13,256 nt of DNA from Saccoglossus kowalevskii (lineage: Eukaryota; Hemichordata; Enteropneusta; Harrimaniidae), in assembly GCF_000003605.2 (NCBI RefSeq), contig NW_003138847.1, positions 9,764 to 23,019 on the forward strand. The letters run 5' to 3'. Of the stretch, positions 1-9,487 are shown piece by piece. Positions within the stretch are counted from its first letter, which is position 1, and every line of letters begins with the position of its first letter. Both the position numbers and the translations under genes were made by a program. The notes beneath the pieces are model-generated. The model was not told the DNA's origin. It made no database searches and saw only the letters and a program-made list of their open reading frames with translations.

Positions 1-1318
1 ACGGAAGCATTCATTTTTATTAACATTCAATGTTGTTGTCCATATCAACCAATCTACAGCAAGCATGAAAGCATTCGTTTTTATTAACATCCAATGCTGT
101 TGTCAATAGCCACCAACCTACAACAAGCAGGAAAGCATTCATTTGTATTAACATTCAATGCTGTTGTCCATATCAACCAATCTACAGCAAGCATGAAAGC
201 ATTCATTTTTACTAATTAACATTCAATGATTTTTTCAATAACCACCAATCTACAACAAGCATGAAAGCATTCATTTTTATTAACATTCAATGCTGTTGTC
301 AATAGCCACCATTATACAACAAGCACGAAAGCATTCATTTTTATTAACATTCAATGCTGTTGTCAATAGCCACCAATCTACAAAAAACACGAAAGCATTC
401 ATTTTTATTAACATTAAATGCGGTTGTCCATATCAACCAATCTACAGCAAGCATGAAAGCATTCATTTTTATTAACATCCAATGCTGTTGTCAATAGCCA
501 CCAATCTACAACAAGCAGGAAAGCATTCATTTTTATTAACATTCGATGCGGTTGTCCATATCAACCAATCTACAGCAAGCATGAAAGCATTCATTTTTAT
601 TAACATCCAATGCTGTTGTCAATAGCCACCAATCTACAACAAACACGAAAGCATTCATTTTTATTAACATTCAATGCGGTTGTCCATATCAACCAATCTA
701 CAGCAAGCATGAAAGCATTCATTTTTATTAACATCCAATGCTGTTGTCAATAGCCAGCAATCTACAGCAAGCACGAAAACATTCATTCTTATTAACATTC
801 AATGCTGTTGTCATATCAACTAATCTACAGCAAGCACAAAAGCATTCATTTTTACTAATTACCATTCAATGTTGTTGTCAATACCCACCAATCTACAGCA
901 AGCACGAAAGCATTCATTTTTATTAACATTCAATGCTGTTGTCATATCAACCAATCTACAGCAAGCACAAAAGCATTCATTTTTACTAATTAAAATTCAA
1001 TGCTGTTGTCAATACCCACCAATCTACAGCAAGCACGAAAGCATTCATTTTTACTAATTAACATTCAATGCTGTTGTCAATATCCATCAATCTACAGCAA
1101 GCATGAAAGCATTCATTTTTGTCAACATTCAACGCTGTTGTCAATACCCACCAATCTACAACAAGTACGAAAGCATTCATTTTTACTAATTAACATTCAA
1201 TGCTGTTGTCAAGATTCACCAATCTACAGCAAGCACGAAAACATTCATTTTTACTAATTAACATTATATGGTTTTGTCAATTTTCACCAATCTACAGCAA
1301 GATCGAACGCATTGATTG
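1..1318. repeat. Minisatellite: about 21 tandem units of 63-68 bp
   Basis: The motif GAAAGCATTCATTTTTA recurs at 67, 131, 195, 263, 327, 391, 455, 519, 583, 647, 711, 775, 838, 906, 969, 1037, 1105, 1169 and 1237, with a partial first unit near 4 and a decayed last unit at 1305. Spacing is 64 bp in most units. It is 68 bp where TTTTTATTAAC is replaced by TTTTTACTAATTAAC, and 63 bp where one base is lost in the TGTTGTCATATC segment. Units differ at one diagnostic block, CAATAGCCACC or CAATACCCACC (type A) against CCATATCAACC or CATATCAACC (type B). Because 64 and 68 are not multiples of three, the open frames crossing the array shift frame at each unit, and I do not regard them as genes. The left end is cut by the window edge. 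Confidence 0.97.
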
Positions 1319-3685
1319 AACTGCAAACATTGTAACAACCAATGTTTTAAACAAGTGAGAGAGAAGGGATGGTGGCCCAAAATTCAATGTCTACCTGAGA
1401 AAATGGAAAGAAAAGGAAATTGCAATTTTTTTTTAAATATTTTAGTGCAGCAGTCAGTGAGTAAATATTATGCTAAGAATCACGGAAGAAAGCATTGACA
1501 GAACTGCATGACAATGAACCAATTTGCATCATGGTCATTTACAGTGCTGAAGGTACATTCAGTAACTCTTTTACCACATGAAATGCAAAGGTCCAGGAAA
1601 GTTTATAGTAATTATTAACAAGAACCCGAGTACAATTTCAAGTATATCTTGTAACAACATGTAACAGCGCTAGCATTGACAGTTCTTCGTTAACTATGGT
1701 AAACCCAAAGAATGAAAAAGAAAACGCATAGTTGAGTTTCTAGTGGTAGACGTAAAGCGATGTCATTATTATTGAGCAACATATCCATAAAGCTGATTGG
1801 AATAGTCAATGTACAGAATGAATCAAATTGTGATAGTTAATGAAAAGTTAAAGTAACATATCATCCACTAAAACAATGGCGACTGAAAGCAAGTGTTAGC
1901 ATTATATAATATGGGGGAGGCGCTAACCATACATTGGTTTACTTATGTTCCAGTATGGGCTAGTGATTATTATAATAGCAGGTTGTGTGCATGTTCATGC
2001 TGTTGTTAGATGCCAAGTCAGTAGTAGGTGTGAAAGATAGATAGATGTTAGAGAAATTTACATATGTCTTTATTTTCTTCTAATGTCCATCATTGATTTG
2101 TTGCATAAGATGATTACTTGCAACACAATGTGTAGGTTACATCGCCTATTTTTTAAACTCGTATGGAAACAATAACTTTGTAAGCACCGCAGCGTGATTC
2201 ATTCGACCTGTAGCAATATCAACCGGAATATAGAGCTGGGAATATGGCGTCTAGTAGTTGAAAGGGGTGTAAAACTGTTTGTTCAGTGTGCTGTTGTGTG
2301 CAAATTACAGCAATCATTGCAGCAACACACCCTCATTACAGATCTGTAATTTTGCTATATGTTTTTTTTATCTGAGTAACAAATGAATAAATAAATAAAA
2401 GGTAACTTACCTAGTAGGTAAACATCTAATAACGACTGCAGTAAATATATTTTCGTTTGTGGACTAGTTCTAACATCCTAATCCTAATCCACACATGAGA
2501 TATTTTAATGGAGACATATGTGTGATATATTAATTACACTTCAGTTAGTTTCATCTAAAAACCTTTTTAGTAAAAATTGACAATGCTTATAATTTGACAG
2601 TGAATAAGTGACATAACACATCTATAATTTCGGGTTGAATTCACGAGATATAACCTCACTTTACGGATGATTTGAAACTTGATTTTGATGATAATCCACG
2701 TATAAATTTTTCCATTTTTCCAAGCTGGTCTTTTAAATAGATGCTTTTAATCTGTCAATATTTCTTGAAAAATTGACATTTTCATTATTTACTTCTAATT
2801 TTAGACACAATAAATGTTACATATTACGCTATATATTGTGCAAAATGTCACGCTGATCATTAACCTTTCTGTTAACACATGTCACGCAATACAACACTGT
2901 GACAACTAATACATTCGATACCGAATAGTTATATATATGTCACGTCAAAAATTTAACTTTAATGTGACAGTGTGAGATTAACAATATATTGTATATAGCC
3001 TACATACAAACTCGTAGGAAGAGGGTTCAGTTCACATGACATGATGGCTGATGCCTTAAGTATGGTAATTAACATTACCAGAATTGCACCCTTTAATGAA
3101 TTAACTAACGTATGCCCGACTGTTTATGCTAGTAATGTTATCATCGACGAATAATATCTGTGATAAATAGATGGATTTTGTTTGCTTTTACAATTGAATA
3201 ACCAAGCATTACCATGGGTAGAAATGTCAGGCACAATAGCCATCAAATTACGAACATGCTTAGATGTATAAGATTCAGGTCTATTCAGTCGAAAAATAAT
3301 GTGACATTAGTAGAATGTACACGTTGCATTACGTCAAGGTAGTTGATATACGTACACGTACTCTGCGCCCTTGCTTGAAACATAATTCAACATCTGAATA
3401 CCTCATTGCACTACTGCAATGAAAATTTACATCAGTATTGGGGAGATTTTCTGATTTCACTTCCTAATAAAGGAATCCAAAACAATAACAGTTGGTGTAG
3501 CAGACTCTACAATATTAACCATGGTGTGCTCTTAGAATTATCTTTCCGTTAATTATTTGTAATTTCAGGCAAATCACTTACGTAGCAATCAATGTGATGA
3601 GCCATATTTGTATACATTAAATAGTTCAGTGCAGGAATCAAAAATCCACAGCAATTACAGCAACATAAAACCCAAAGAAAGGAAG
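1319..3685. other. Long stretch with no recognisable gene
   Basis: Stops are frequent in all frames and no conserved protein motif was seen. The longest coding-like read is a 57-codon ATG-less plus-strand frame at 2176-2346, which has no convincing splice sites. Small items present are a 15-bp perfect inverted repeat TTACCTA-G-TAGGTAA at 2407-2421, a group of TGTCAC/GTGACA hexamers at 2846-2969, and an ATTCG-4-CGAAT inverted repeat at 2913-2926. No tRNA, polymerase III promoter or transposon end was recognised. Confidence 0.6.
2846..2969. promoter_or_regulatory. Cluster of TGTCAC/GTGACA hexamers (possible regulatory patch)
   Basis: TGTCACG occurs at 2846, 2880 and 2938. The reverse-complement hexamer GTGACA occurs at 2899 and 2964. 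The copy at 2938 continues as TGTCACGTCA, which resembles a cAMP-response-element half-site pair. A further GTGACA lies at 2609. TGACA/TGTCA is the core bound by TALE-class homeodomain proteins (Meis/TGIF type). Five copies in 124 bp stands out in this A+T-rich sequence, but a regulatory role is inferred only from the clustering. Confidence 0.2.
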
Positions 3686-4740
3686 AGCACATGTTTCACA
3701 TGTTCTTGTCTTAGTCCATCATCATACCAGATCACTGGACATATAGTTCTATGAGAATACGGGCACACTGTGCATAATCATCTGAAAGTTTGGTGCAAAA
3801 GCTGCCATATTATATGTATGAAAAGTGTAAAAGTATGGTACATGCAGCGGGAGTCTGTCACCTGCAAGCTATTAATGAAATTTGTGAGCGCAGATTCCAA
3901 AAGGTTGGAAAACATGTATACCAAACATACATGTGTAACAAACCACATGGCTATTTCATTAGATCAAACGAAAGTTATGCTGCTGTTGTTGCAGAAAACA
4001 ACAAAAATATGCTGCTTATTTTAAATAAGCTGCTTGATCAGAATAATGGTATTTTAAGTAATACCATATGGCGGTGCCTATCACCCCAATGAACACGATT
4101 TACATAGTCTAGAAAAATGGCGTTATTTATCCTTGAATGACTTATTGCTACAAGGTGTACTTCTGAACTTCAGACAAAACCTGTCTTTGTGATTGATTAT
4201 ATGAATTGTCTTAGATTAAAATTTTGGTTGGATGGGGACTTTAGTCAGGACCCTGAGAAGTATAGCGTGGTGGTTTATTTATTTGGTACCAAACAGTTAT
4301 AGGTAATAAAGAAATGTCAAATTGTTGAATACAGTTCTTAAGATTCACTCTGTGGATGTCTCAAATCATATTAGATTGAGACAAAAGCAATATCCTTAGT
4401 CAAAAATTTCATTGGAATATGTCAACAAGGAGGTTTCAAGAAAAAGTCATTTTGCTTTGTAATCCCTAACTGCCAATTACAGGGTTGTGAGTCAGTAGTC
4501 AGCTCTGTTTATAATTCAATTGGATTGGCGATTCTCTATATTTAAAAAAAATACCATAAGGACATCGACTGGAATGATAAAATCAACAAGAAATACCCAC
4601 AAAAAATAGCACTTCCACAGTTAAATGTACTAAGATGTTTTGAACTAGCCGACTTCAGAAAAGTATTCTTGTGTCAAATATGTAAGATCCCTTATGCCAG
4701 TGAACGAAGATTTCAACTTGATGAATGAACAAGAATGTAG
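3686..4740 (+). pseudogene. Decayed zinc-finger / PIN-like coding region
   Basis: A coding-like stretch is broken by stops and frame changes. Frame 2 from 3686 reads CFTC, then 12 residues, then His (C2H2 spacing). It continues with WCKSC, then TCKLLMKF...RLENMYTKH, a finger in which the second Cys is Leu and the first His is Met. Frame 1 then carries the open run 3790-4089. Frame 2 reads PYGGAYHPNEHDLHSLEKW and onward at 4064-4180. Frame 1 resumes at 4141-4725, interrupted by stops at 4300, 4336, 4372 and 4543. This last part holds VFVIDYMN, then a helical and beta-rich region ending FCFVIPNCQLQGCE, and finally FLCQICKIPYASERRFQLDE, another finger start. The VFVIDYxN beginning and overall pattern resemble the PIN/NYN-like nuclease fold found beside zinc fingers in ZNF451-type proteins, but the acidic residues expected later in that fold are mostly missing. 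It is probably a non-functional relic. It could also be a transposon-encoded protein. The family call is tentative. Confidence 0.38.
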
Positions 4741-4954
4741 CCTTCTGGTTATAAAAAGCTTGATTGCGATTCTGAAACTTTCCCAGATTGAATTAAACGG
4801 CGTCTATGCCTAAAGTACTCAAGGATTGAATGAAACTCAGATTGACAGTAGCTTGTATCATAAGAGTAATCAAAGGGTTGAAACAAGACAAATGTAAGAC
4901 AGTGATGATGAATTATGGTGACATAGATCATTGAAAAAAGAATGAAAATATTAA

Positions 4955-5310
4955 AGGCAGCGCATTGACGAGTTCCAAGAATGTTTTCAAACATACGCGT
5001 CTCCCATAAATGTCATACTTAATAGTTGACACAGTAATCAGGGACAATGTTTTCTGAAGTTCAAAGATTTTGATACCAGGTCAACACACTGTTGCATGCA
5101 AGTCGTTACACCCACTGAGTGGTAATGCTTGTATTCATATGAGTCATCTGTCGGCATTGACGTGCTGAGGCTGGTCAGCAAAAGATTGCACATGATGAAC
5201 AAATAATGTCAGCCAATCTTCCATTGACATGTACAATGTACAGGCGTTCATTTTTTTGTATTATCACATCCCACTGTTGTGACACATGTTGTCACTGGTT
5301 GAGACACAGA
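4955..5310 (+). pseudogene. Further decayed coding-like trace, family unknown
   Basis: Frame 2 reads as protein-like over roughly 115 codons but is interrupted by stops at 5027, 5108, 5189, 5204 and 5285. Readable pieces include RQRIDEFQECFQTYASPINV, GIDVLRLVSKRLHMMNK and GVHFFVLSHPTVVTHVVTG. It lies about 200 bp after the zinc-finger/PIN-like relic and could be its continuation after a frame change, or a separate fragment. I recognise no domain. Other frames in part of the interval also read plausibly, so the frame choice is uncertain. Confidence 0.2.
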
Positions 5311-6783
5311 CACATGACATTGAATAAAAATGAATATTACATAGTATATCACATGGATGGCTTCACTGAAACCACTGCGCAACGATACTGCGCTGAACTG
5401 CTGCTGTCCCGGCCGCTGTTGCTTTTGGTGTTGCTTACAATGTTTTGAAAGAACTTTAACCATCCGAAATAGACAGGTGTTCAGATTATTCTTTATTTTA
5501 AGCAAAGCCGCCATTGAAACGTCACATCTGGTTTGTTGCGGTGTGTTCTTCATCTTCACTATGAGGGTTGACTTGTGAATGCAGATAGAAGATGTGGTAA
5601 TTTCGTGCGGAAGTCATAGCAGTCACTTCCATTCTGACATTTCTATCTGTCGAGTGAGAAAATAACTTGCTTTTCATTCCAATAATTTTGTACTCGATAA
5701 AGTGAGTGATTCACACTACTGAAAGTAACGTTTAGTAACGAAAGTAACGAAATATTGGTGACATGTTTCACCAAGACCACTTAATCCCATTTTGGTGGTA
5801 TATTTGAGACAGTTCAACTAAAGGGTCAAGCATTGCCTGCACTATTATGCATAAGTGGTTTATAAGTGGAAACCATGTGTAATGGACGACCTATCTTTGT
5901 GGTGTCATAAACAATCAATTGAGGGGTAAAAGATCATATCACCTTCTTTAATTAAGTCAAATTGTGCTTTACAGTCTAGGATCTTTAACAGATTTGAGTC
6001 ACAGGCGCCAAGTGTAATATCTCAGCAAATTTTCCGGAAGAATGGCTCAGAAATATTGCACTGACTACGGGAAATGATTGAAACCGCAAAGGTATCTTGC
6101 TGTGGAAATGTTGTTTTGATGGTCGATATAGTTCCAAGTAGTGAGGCAAGGTCATAGAAGTATGCAAGGCCTTAAGATTCAATTGTAAAGGGATTGGCAA
6201 CATGGACAGTCATTGCAATTAAAAGGCTGAGTTGTATTACATGTTAATATTCCATTGGTAATGTTTTCTGTGTTCCATTATTGTCAAAATACAGCTTTAC
6301 ATATATTGTAATAGTTAGCATGATAACTAATTCAGTTAGGCATTTGCCAGCTAGCCACATATCGATGGGTCTTGTCTTTATTGGAGTTGAGAAAAATAAA
6401 ACGAAACCAATATAAAGTACGAAGGCTAGCATTTTTTGCTTGACATTTGTTTTTGTGTATGTAATTTGATCTATAACCAACTACTTGAACAATCAGCTGT
6501 TTAGTTTACTTAAAAATAGTTTATTTAAAAAAAAGTGTTTTTTTCGCAGTAGATTTGATATAGGCAAGGAAGTCCAGTAATTTAATTCATATTTCAAACA
6601 CATGTTACATAGATTAGGAGTATATGTTGGATTTTGTCTGGTGCGAGACAATTTCACATGTACCTTCGTTTAAGTTGTTAATATACTGAATCACACCACA
6701 AATTTGTTTGGCAAAATGGCCACGTATTTAAACATGTGTCATTTTGTGCGGCAAAACGAAACAATTTGTTCATAGAAGTTTAG
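5311..6783. other. No supported gene
   Basis: There are open frames on both strands at 5206-5578, in a locally G+C-richer patch, but they overlap one another in opposite directions and none shows a recognisable motif. Weakly protein-like pieces appear near 6010-6080 on the plus strand but meet stops quickly. Three AGTAACG heptamers stand at 5724, 5734 and 5743. The only structured item is the hairpin at 5582-5649, listed separately. Confidence 0.5.
5582..5649. other. 68-nt imperfect hairpin
   Basis: CAGATAGAA at 5582-5590 pairs perfectly with TTCTATCTG at 5641-5649. After one bulged G, ATGT pairs with ACAT. An inner stem GGAAGT (5609-5614) pairs with ACTTCC (5625-5630) around a 10-nt loop. 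Between the stems the two sides are unequal, 13 nt against 6 nt, which is poor for a microRNA precursor although the total length is right. It might equally be a small decayed inverted-repeat element. Confidence 0.25.
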
Positions 6784-6960
6784 CTCTGCCAATGTCAACA
6801 CCAATACTCTATATTAACAGCTGTATTTGCTAGTATAATTTGGTTGAAGAAATTTCCACGATCTGGTGATTACATGTACCTGGATGGAGCACAAATTGGT
6901 TCGTTGGTTACATTGTCAGTGACACCATATGCAGCTGACATGCTGAACGAAAGTGGTAGG
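6784..6960 (+). other. Isolated open segment, possible orphan exon
   Basis: The plus-strand frame after the TAG at 6781-6783 stays open for 59 codons up to the TGA at 6961. Its second half reads very protein-like: WLKKFPRSGDYMYLDGAQ, then IGSLVTLSVTPYAADMLNES. A possible acceptor ends at 6833 (TTTGCTAG, with a weak pyrimidine tract). A possible donor is G|GTAGGT at 6956. I recognise no family, and no partner exon was found nearby. Two AATAAA signals at 7676 and 7687 could end a transcript from this side, but nothing links them. It may be a lone exon of an upstream plus-strand gene, a relic, or chance. Confidence 0.25.
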
Positions 6961-8130
6961 TGATCTGACCAATAACAACAAGAAACAAAACAACAAGAAA
7001 ATGCGTAATGTGGCGAGATGTGCAAGTGATTGGCTAAACGTATGGAACTATTTTCGTCATTTAAGTCTCAATTTAAAATATAGTCTAGTTCTAAGTACTG
7101 CCTCTATCAATAAACATTCAAATATATATTCATTAAGTGACTAATGATTGTGATCTTTGACTCGAGTTAGCCATTATCCAACATTTTGCGAAATAAATAC
7201 CACTAGAGTCAATACTGTAACATCGCAAGTGGGTTTAAAACATCGACACGGAATCGGTCTTTATCAATAGAAAAGCAAATGAAATTTTTACTGCGGTTTT
7301 ATCGCATCCGTCGATTCGTGATATAGCGCAGTATTTTTGGTTTGACACAAATACCAATAATAAATACCAATAAATATTAACCCTTGAATATATATTATTA
7401 ATTATGCATATACTGTAGGGGTCATACATATCATATGAATATTCATATAGATTAACAACAATTTATTAATAATTTCCGAACCAGCCAACAAATGTGAAAT
7501 TGAATAGATGTCATCTAACATTTTTCTATTTTTTTCTAGTTCTGGTTTCTATTCACTTTTTTCTTGAAAATTAGTGTTACAGCAAATGTTTCTATTGATT
7601 TTAAAATGAATAAAATCAACGTTGATAATCCGGTGACATGTGGCAGTGTGCGCTCAACTGGAGGCAATATGTTACAATAAATATACAATAAAGTGTCACG
7701 ATATTCTGAAAATTAGTATACTTATATCTATATTTTTGTCCAGTTATACGTGTCGCACTTCGATTTTACATTTTGTAAATCTGTTGAGATCGTCGTAGTT
7801 CTTTTTTCATATAGGTGAGTTTACGAGTATATTTTCCATATAGGTAGACTGATTATGAATACCTATGAACGTGTTTCATTTAGTTAAGTAAACGACAGAA
7901 AATTCGCGAATTATTTCACCTAGAGTATCTCCATGGTAGCGACACATACACCCCAGACAAGGAATTCAACGCTTTATTTATGCTCTCAATTCAGCAAATA
8001 TTACACATATGAACCTGTCGCAGTTCGATAGCGAATAAAAACGTACGTGTTTTGTGTAAATAGTGAATTATAATAATTATATCACAGATTACGTGAATAT
8101 TTCCTTATTGCAATCTTTACTCGTTCACAG
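6961..8130. other. No coding sequence; upstream region of the NXPE-like gene
   Basis: The region is strongly A+T-rich with dense stops. It should contain the promoter and any 5' untranslated exon of the gene that starts at 8137. A good donor, ATAG|GTGAGT, stands at 7815 and could end a non-coding first exon spliced to the acceptor at 8130, giving a 316-nt intron. A TATA-like run lies near 7724-7735, but no start site can be fixed. A 16-bp perfect palindrome, ATATGAATATTCATAT, is at 7433-7448. Two AATAAA hexamers occur at 7676 and 7687. Confidence 0.4.
7815..8130 (+). other. Possible intron in the 5' untranslated region
   Basis: GTGAGT at 7815 matches the donor consensus. TTTACTCGTTCACAG ends at 8130 and is a good acceptor with a pyrimidine tract. 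This acceptor lies six bases before the ATG at 8137, so the coding exon probably has an upstream non-coding partner. The choice of this donor is a guess. Other donors further upstream would serve as well. Confidence 0.25.
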
Positions 8131-8136
8131 ATTACT

Positions 8137-8229
8137 ATGGTACATGACAATAATTGGAGCAATGCCATTGTTAGGGTATCTGGTATATTTATATTTGGTA
8201 TTATAATTGGTATTGCGGTATGTCGATTG
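8137..8229 (+). CDS. NXPE-like gene, coding exon 1: start and membrane anchor
   Basis: This short exon encodes 31 residues, MVHDNNWSNAIVRVSG followed by IFIFGIIIGIAVCRL. Residues 14-29 form one hydrophobic span preceded by a single Arg, as in the signal anchor of a type II Golgi protein. A signal peptide is the alternative reading. The ATG has A at -3 and G at +4, a good animal start context. The exon ends CGATTG|GTAAGT, a full-consensus donor, exactly at a codon boundary. Its 5' side follows an acceptor ending at 8130. It is too short for routine ORF screens. A spliced transcript would confirm the link to the next exon 2.6 kb away. Confidence 0.7.
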
Positions 8230-9030
8230 GTAAGTTGCCGTACACAATGGGCGTATAATGAAGTTGAAATATACTAAATGCTAAAATGTTATCTATTCGA
8301 TATTAGTTCGAAGCGATGAGACATACTCGAAAGCATTTGACTTGATCTTGAACTAATGCAATATTTATTATATAACAAACTACCATAGAGACAATTGTAA
8401 TACTAAAGCTAGTCATAAATATATATATTGTATTGTTACCTATATGGTTGAATAGTTTCCATGGCTACTACTACGTAATAATTACCACCATTATTCATCC
8501 ATCACATCATATTATATATGTCAGACCTATTACAACACAGAAAAGCTGATTGATGATGACGATACAAAAGGATTTGTTGAAGAATCAAACGTATCAATGA
8601 ACGAGAAAAAGACTTTCCATGAATAACACTTACTTTTAAACACTCCAAAAATAATATTGACATGCCAGCAAGAGAAATAATAGTGATCAACGATTGACAT
8701 CAAATACCGACTTCCGAGTGATTAAAATACAAAGAAGAATTATTAAATATTAGACGTTGACTACGAACCAAACAATGTAGGGAGCAGAGTAAACTCACCG
8801 TACAATGATTGGCTATTGCTATTTCAATAATGCAATTGTTGAACTTGAGAGTTGTATAACCAGCAAACTAATAATTCAAAAAAACACTGATTGAAAGTTT
8901 TAACATATCAGAGACTAAAGGGACTGTGATAACCATGCAATCAAACACTTAACGAGACCCACTAAATTCATTTGACATCAAAAAACATAAATATGAAAAA
9001 AAAGTGTTTCTAGAGAAAAAACAATGATGA

Positions 9031-9210
9031 CACTATTACACTTGCTGTAAGCGGCATTTAGCTTGGGAGTTTTATTTAGACCTGTTTTTTCCAGACCCCT
9101 TACCAGTAAAATACCACAATGAAATATTTAAGGATCTCCTTCAGCTATCTAACATTAATATTTCTGAAGAAGAATGTGGTGCTCTCCAGTGCAGTGAAAT
9201 AAATATCTTC
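9031..9210 (+). pseudogene. Coding-like fragment within intron 1, unknown family
   Basis: An ATG-less frame of 60 codons runs between the TGA at 9028 and the TGA at 9211. It reads AWEFYLDLFFPDPLPVKYHN, then EIFKDLLQLSNINISEEECG, a plausible acidic, helix-rich protein. A strong acceptor-like CCTGTTTTTTCCAG ends at 9094 inside it, but no usable donor follows before the stop. It has no homologous piece elsewhere in the window. A decayed transposon or retrocopy fragment is the likeliest explanation. An alternative terminal exon is possible but unsupported. Confidence 0.22.
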
Positions 9211-9224
9211 TGAAATATTTATTA

Positions 9225-9487
9225 TTCTTGATGAATTTTCCAAGCGTTTTTGGGCATAATTTGTTTGATGTCATCCAGAAATGTTACATTATTCATGGAG
9301 TCACCGCTGGCGGTGTTTTGTCTCTGTGCTCGGGCTCTGTAAACATACTTCAAAATCATCGTCTGTTTGAGCTTTCTTAATCGACACGATCGGGTAATCC
9401 AATAATGAAATCTATTACCATTTCATTTAATGCCGAATTTATGATTCCTGGTTCCCTTCTTTTCAAATAACATTTTTTTTTACTTAT
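9225..9487 (-). pseudogene. Coding-like fragment on the opposite strand, unknown family
   Basis: The minus strand has three overlapping open runs. One is 66 codons (9225-9422), ending SMNNVTFLDDIKQIMPKNAW plus KIHQE and two stops. One is 36 codons (9380-9487), containing EPGIINSALNEMVIDFIIGL. One is 36 codons (9304-9411), containing IKKAQTDDDFEVCLQSPSTE. Two or three frames are open at once because the patch is richer in G+C, so the true frame cannot be chosen and some of this must be chance. If coding, it has indels. It ends about 10 bp from the end of the plus-strand fragment, tail to tail. Confidence 0.2.

Noticed and set aside
290-1257. Four open frames within the tandem array, giving similar proteins with repeated HSFLL and IYSKHESIHF
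   Set aside because: They arise because the repeat unit lacks stops in some frames. The 64/68-bp unit length shifts the frame at each copy, and there is no start context or other gene evidence.
1316-1498. 60-residue frame beginning MNCKHCNNQC just after the array
   Set aside because: The Cys pairs look zinc-finger-like only at the very start. The rest is Lys/Asn-rich with no spacing pattern, and the frame begins in the decayed last repeat unit.
1309-1680. GCATTGA(TT/CA)GAACTGCA at 1309 and 1492, and GCATTGACAG at 1673: apparent 181-183-bp period
   Set aside because: The roughly 165-bp bodies between these words do not align by eye, so a larger tandem repeat is not supported.
2466-2490. CCTAATCCTAATCC, considered as an insect-type telomere repeat (TTAGG)
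   Set aside because: Only two imperfect copies, with an extra base between them. Not a telomeric array.
4749-4994. 81-residue minus-strand frame
   Set aside because: Hydrophobic and aromatic composition typical of antisense to A/T-rich DNA. No domain, and it overlaps plus-strand coding-like traces.
5206-5578. Three overlapping frames, two plus and one minus, of 73-103 residues
   Set aside because: They lie in a G+C-richer patch where all frames stay open. They are mutually antisense and none has a recognisable motif or splice border.
5985-6480. Minus-strand frames of 72 and 78 residues
   Set aside because: No motif and no splice context. The composition is that of non-coding A/T-rich sequence.
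7836-7846. CCATATAGG, considered as a CArG box
   Set aside because: It has five A/T bases between CC and GG. The serum-response-factor site needs six.
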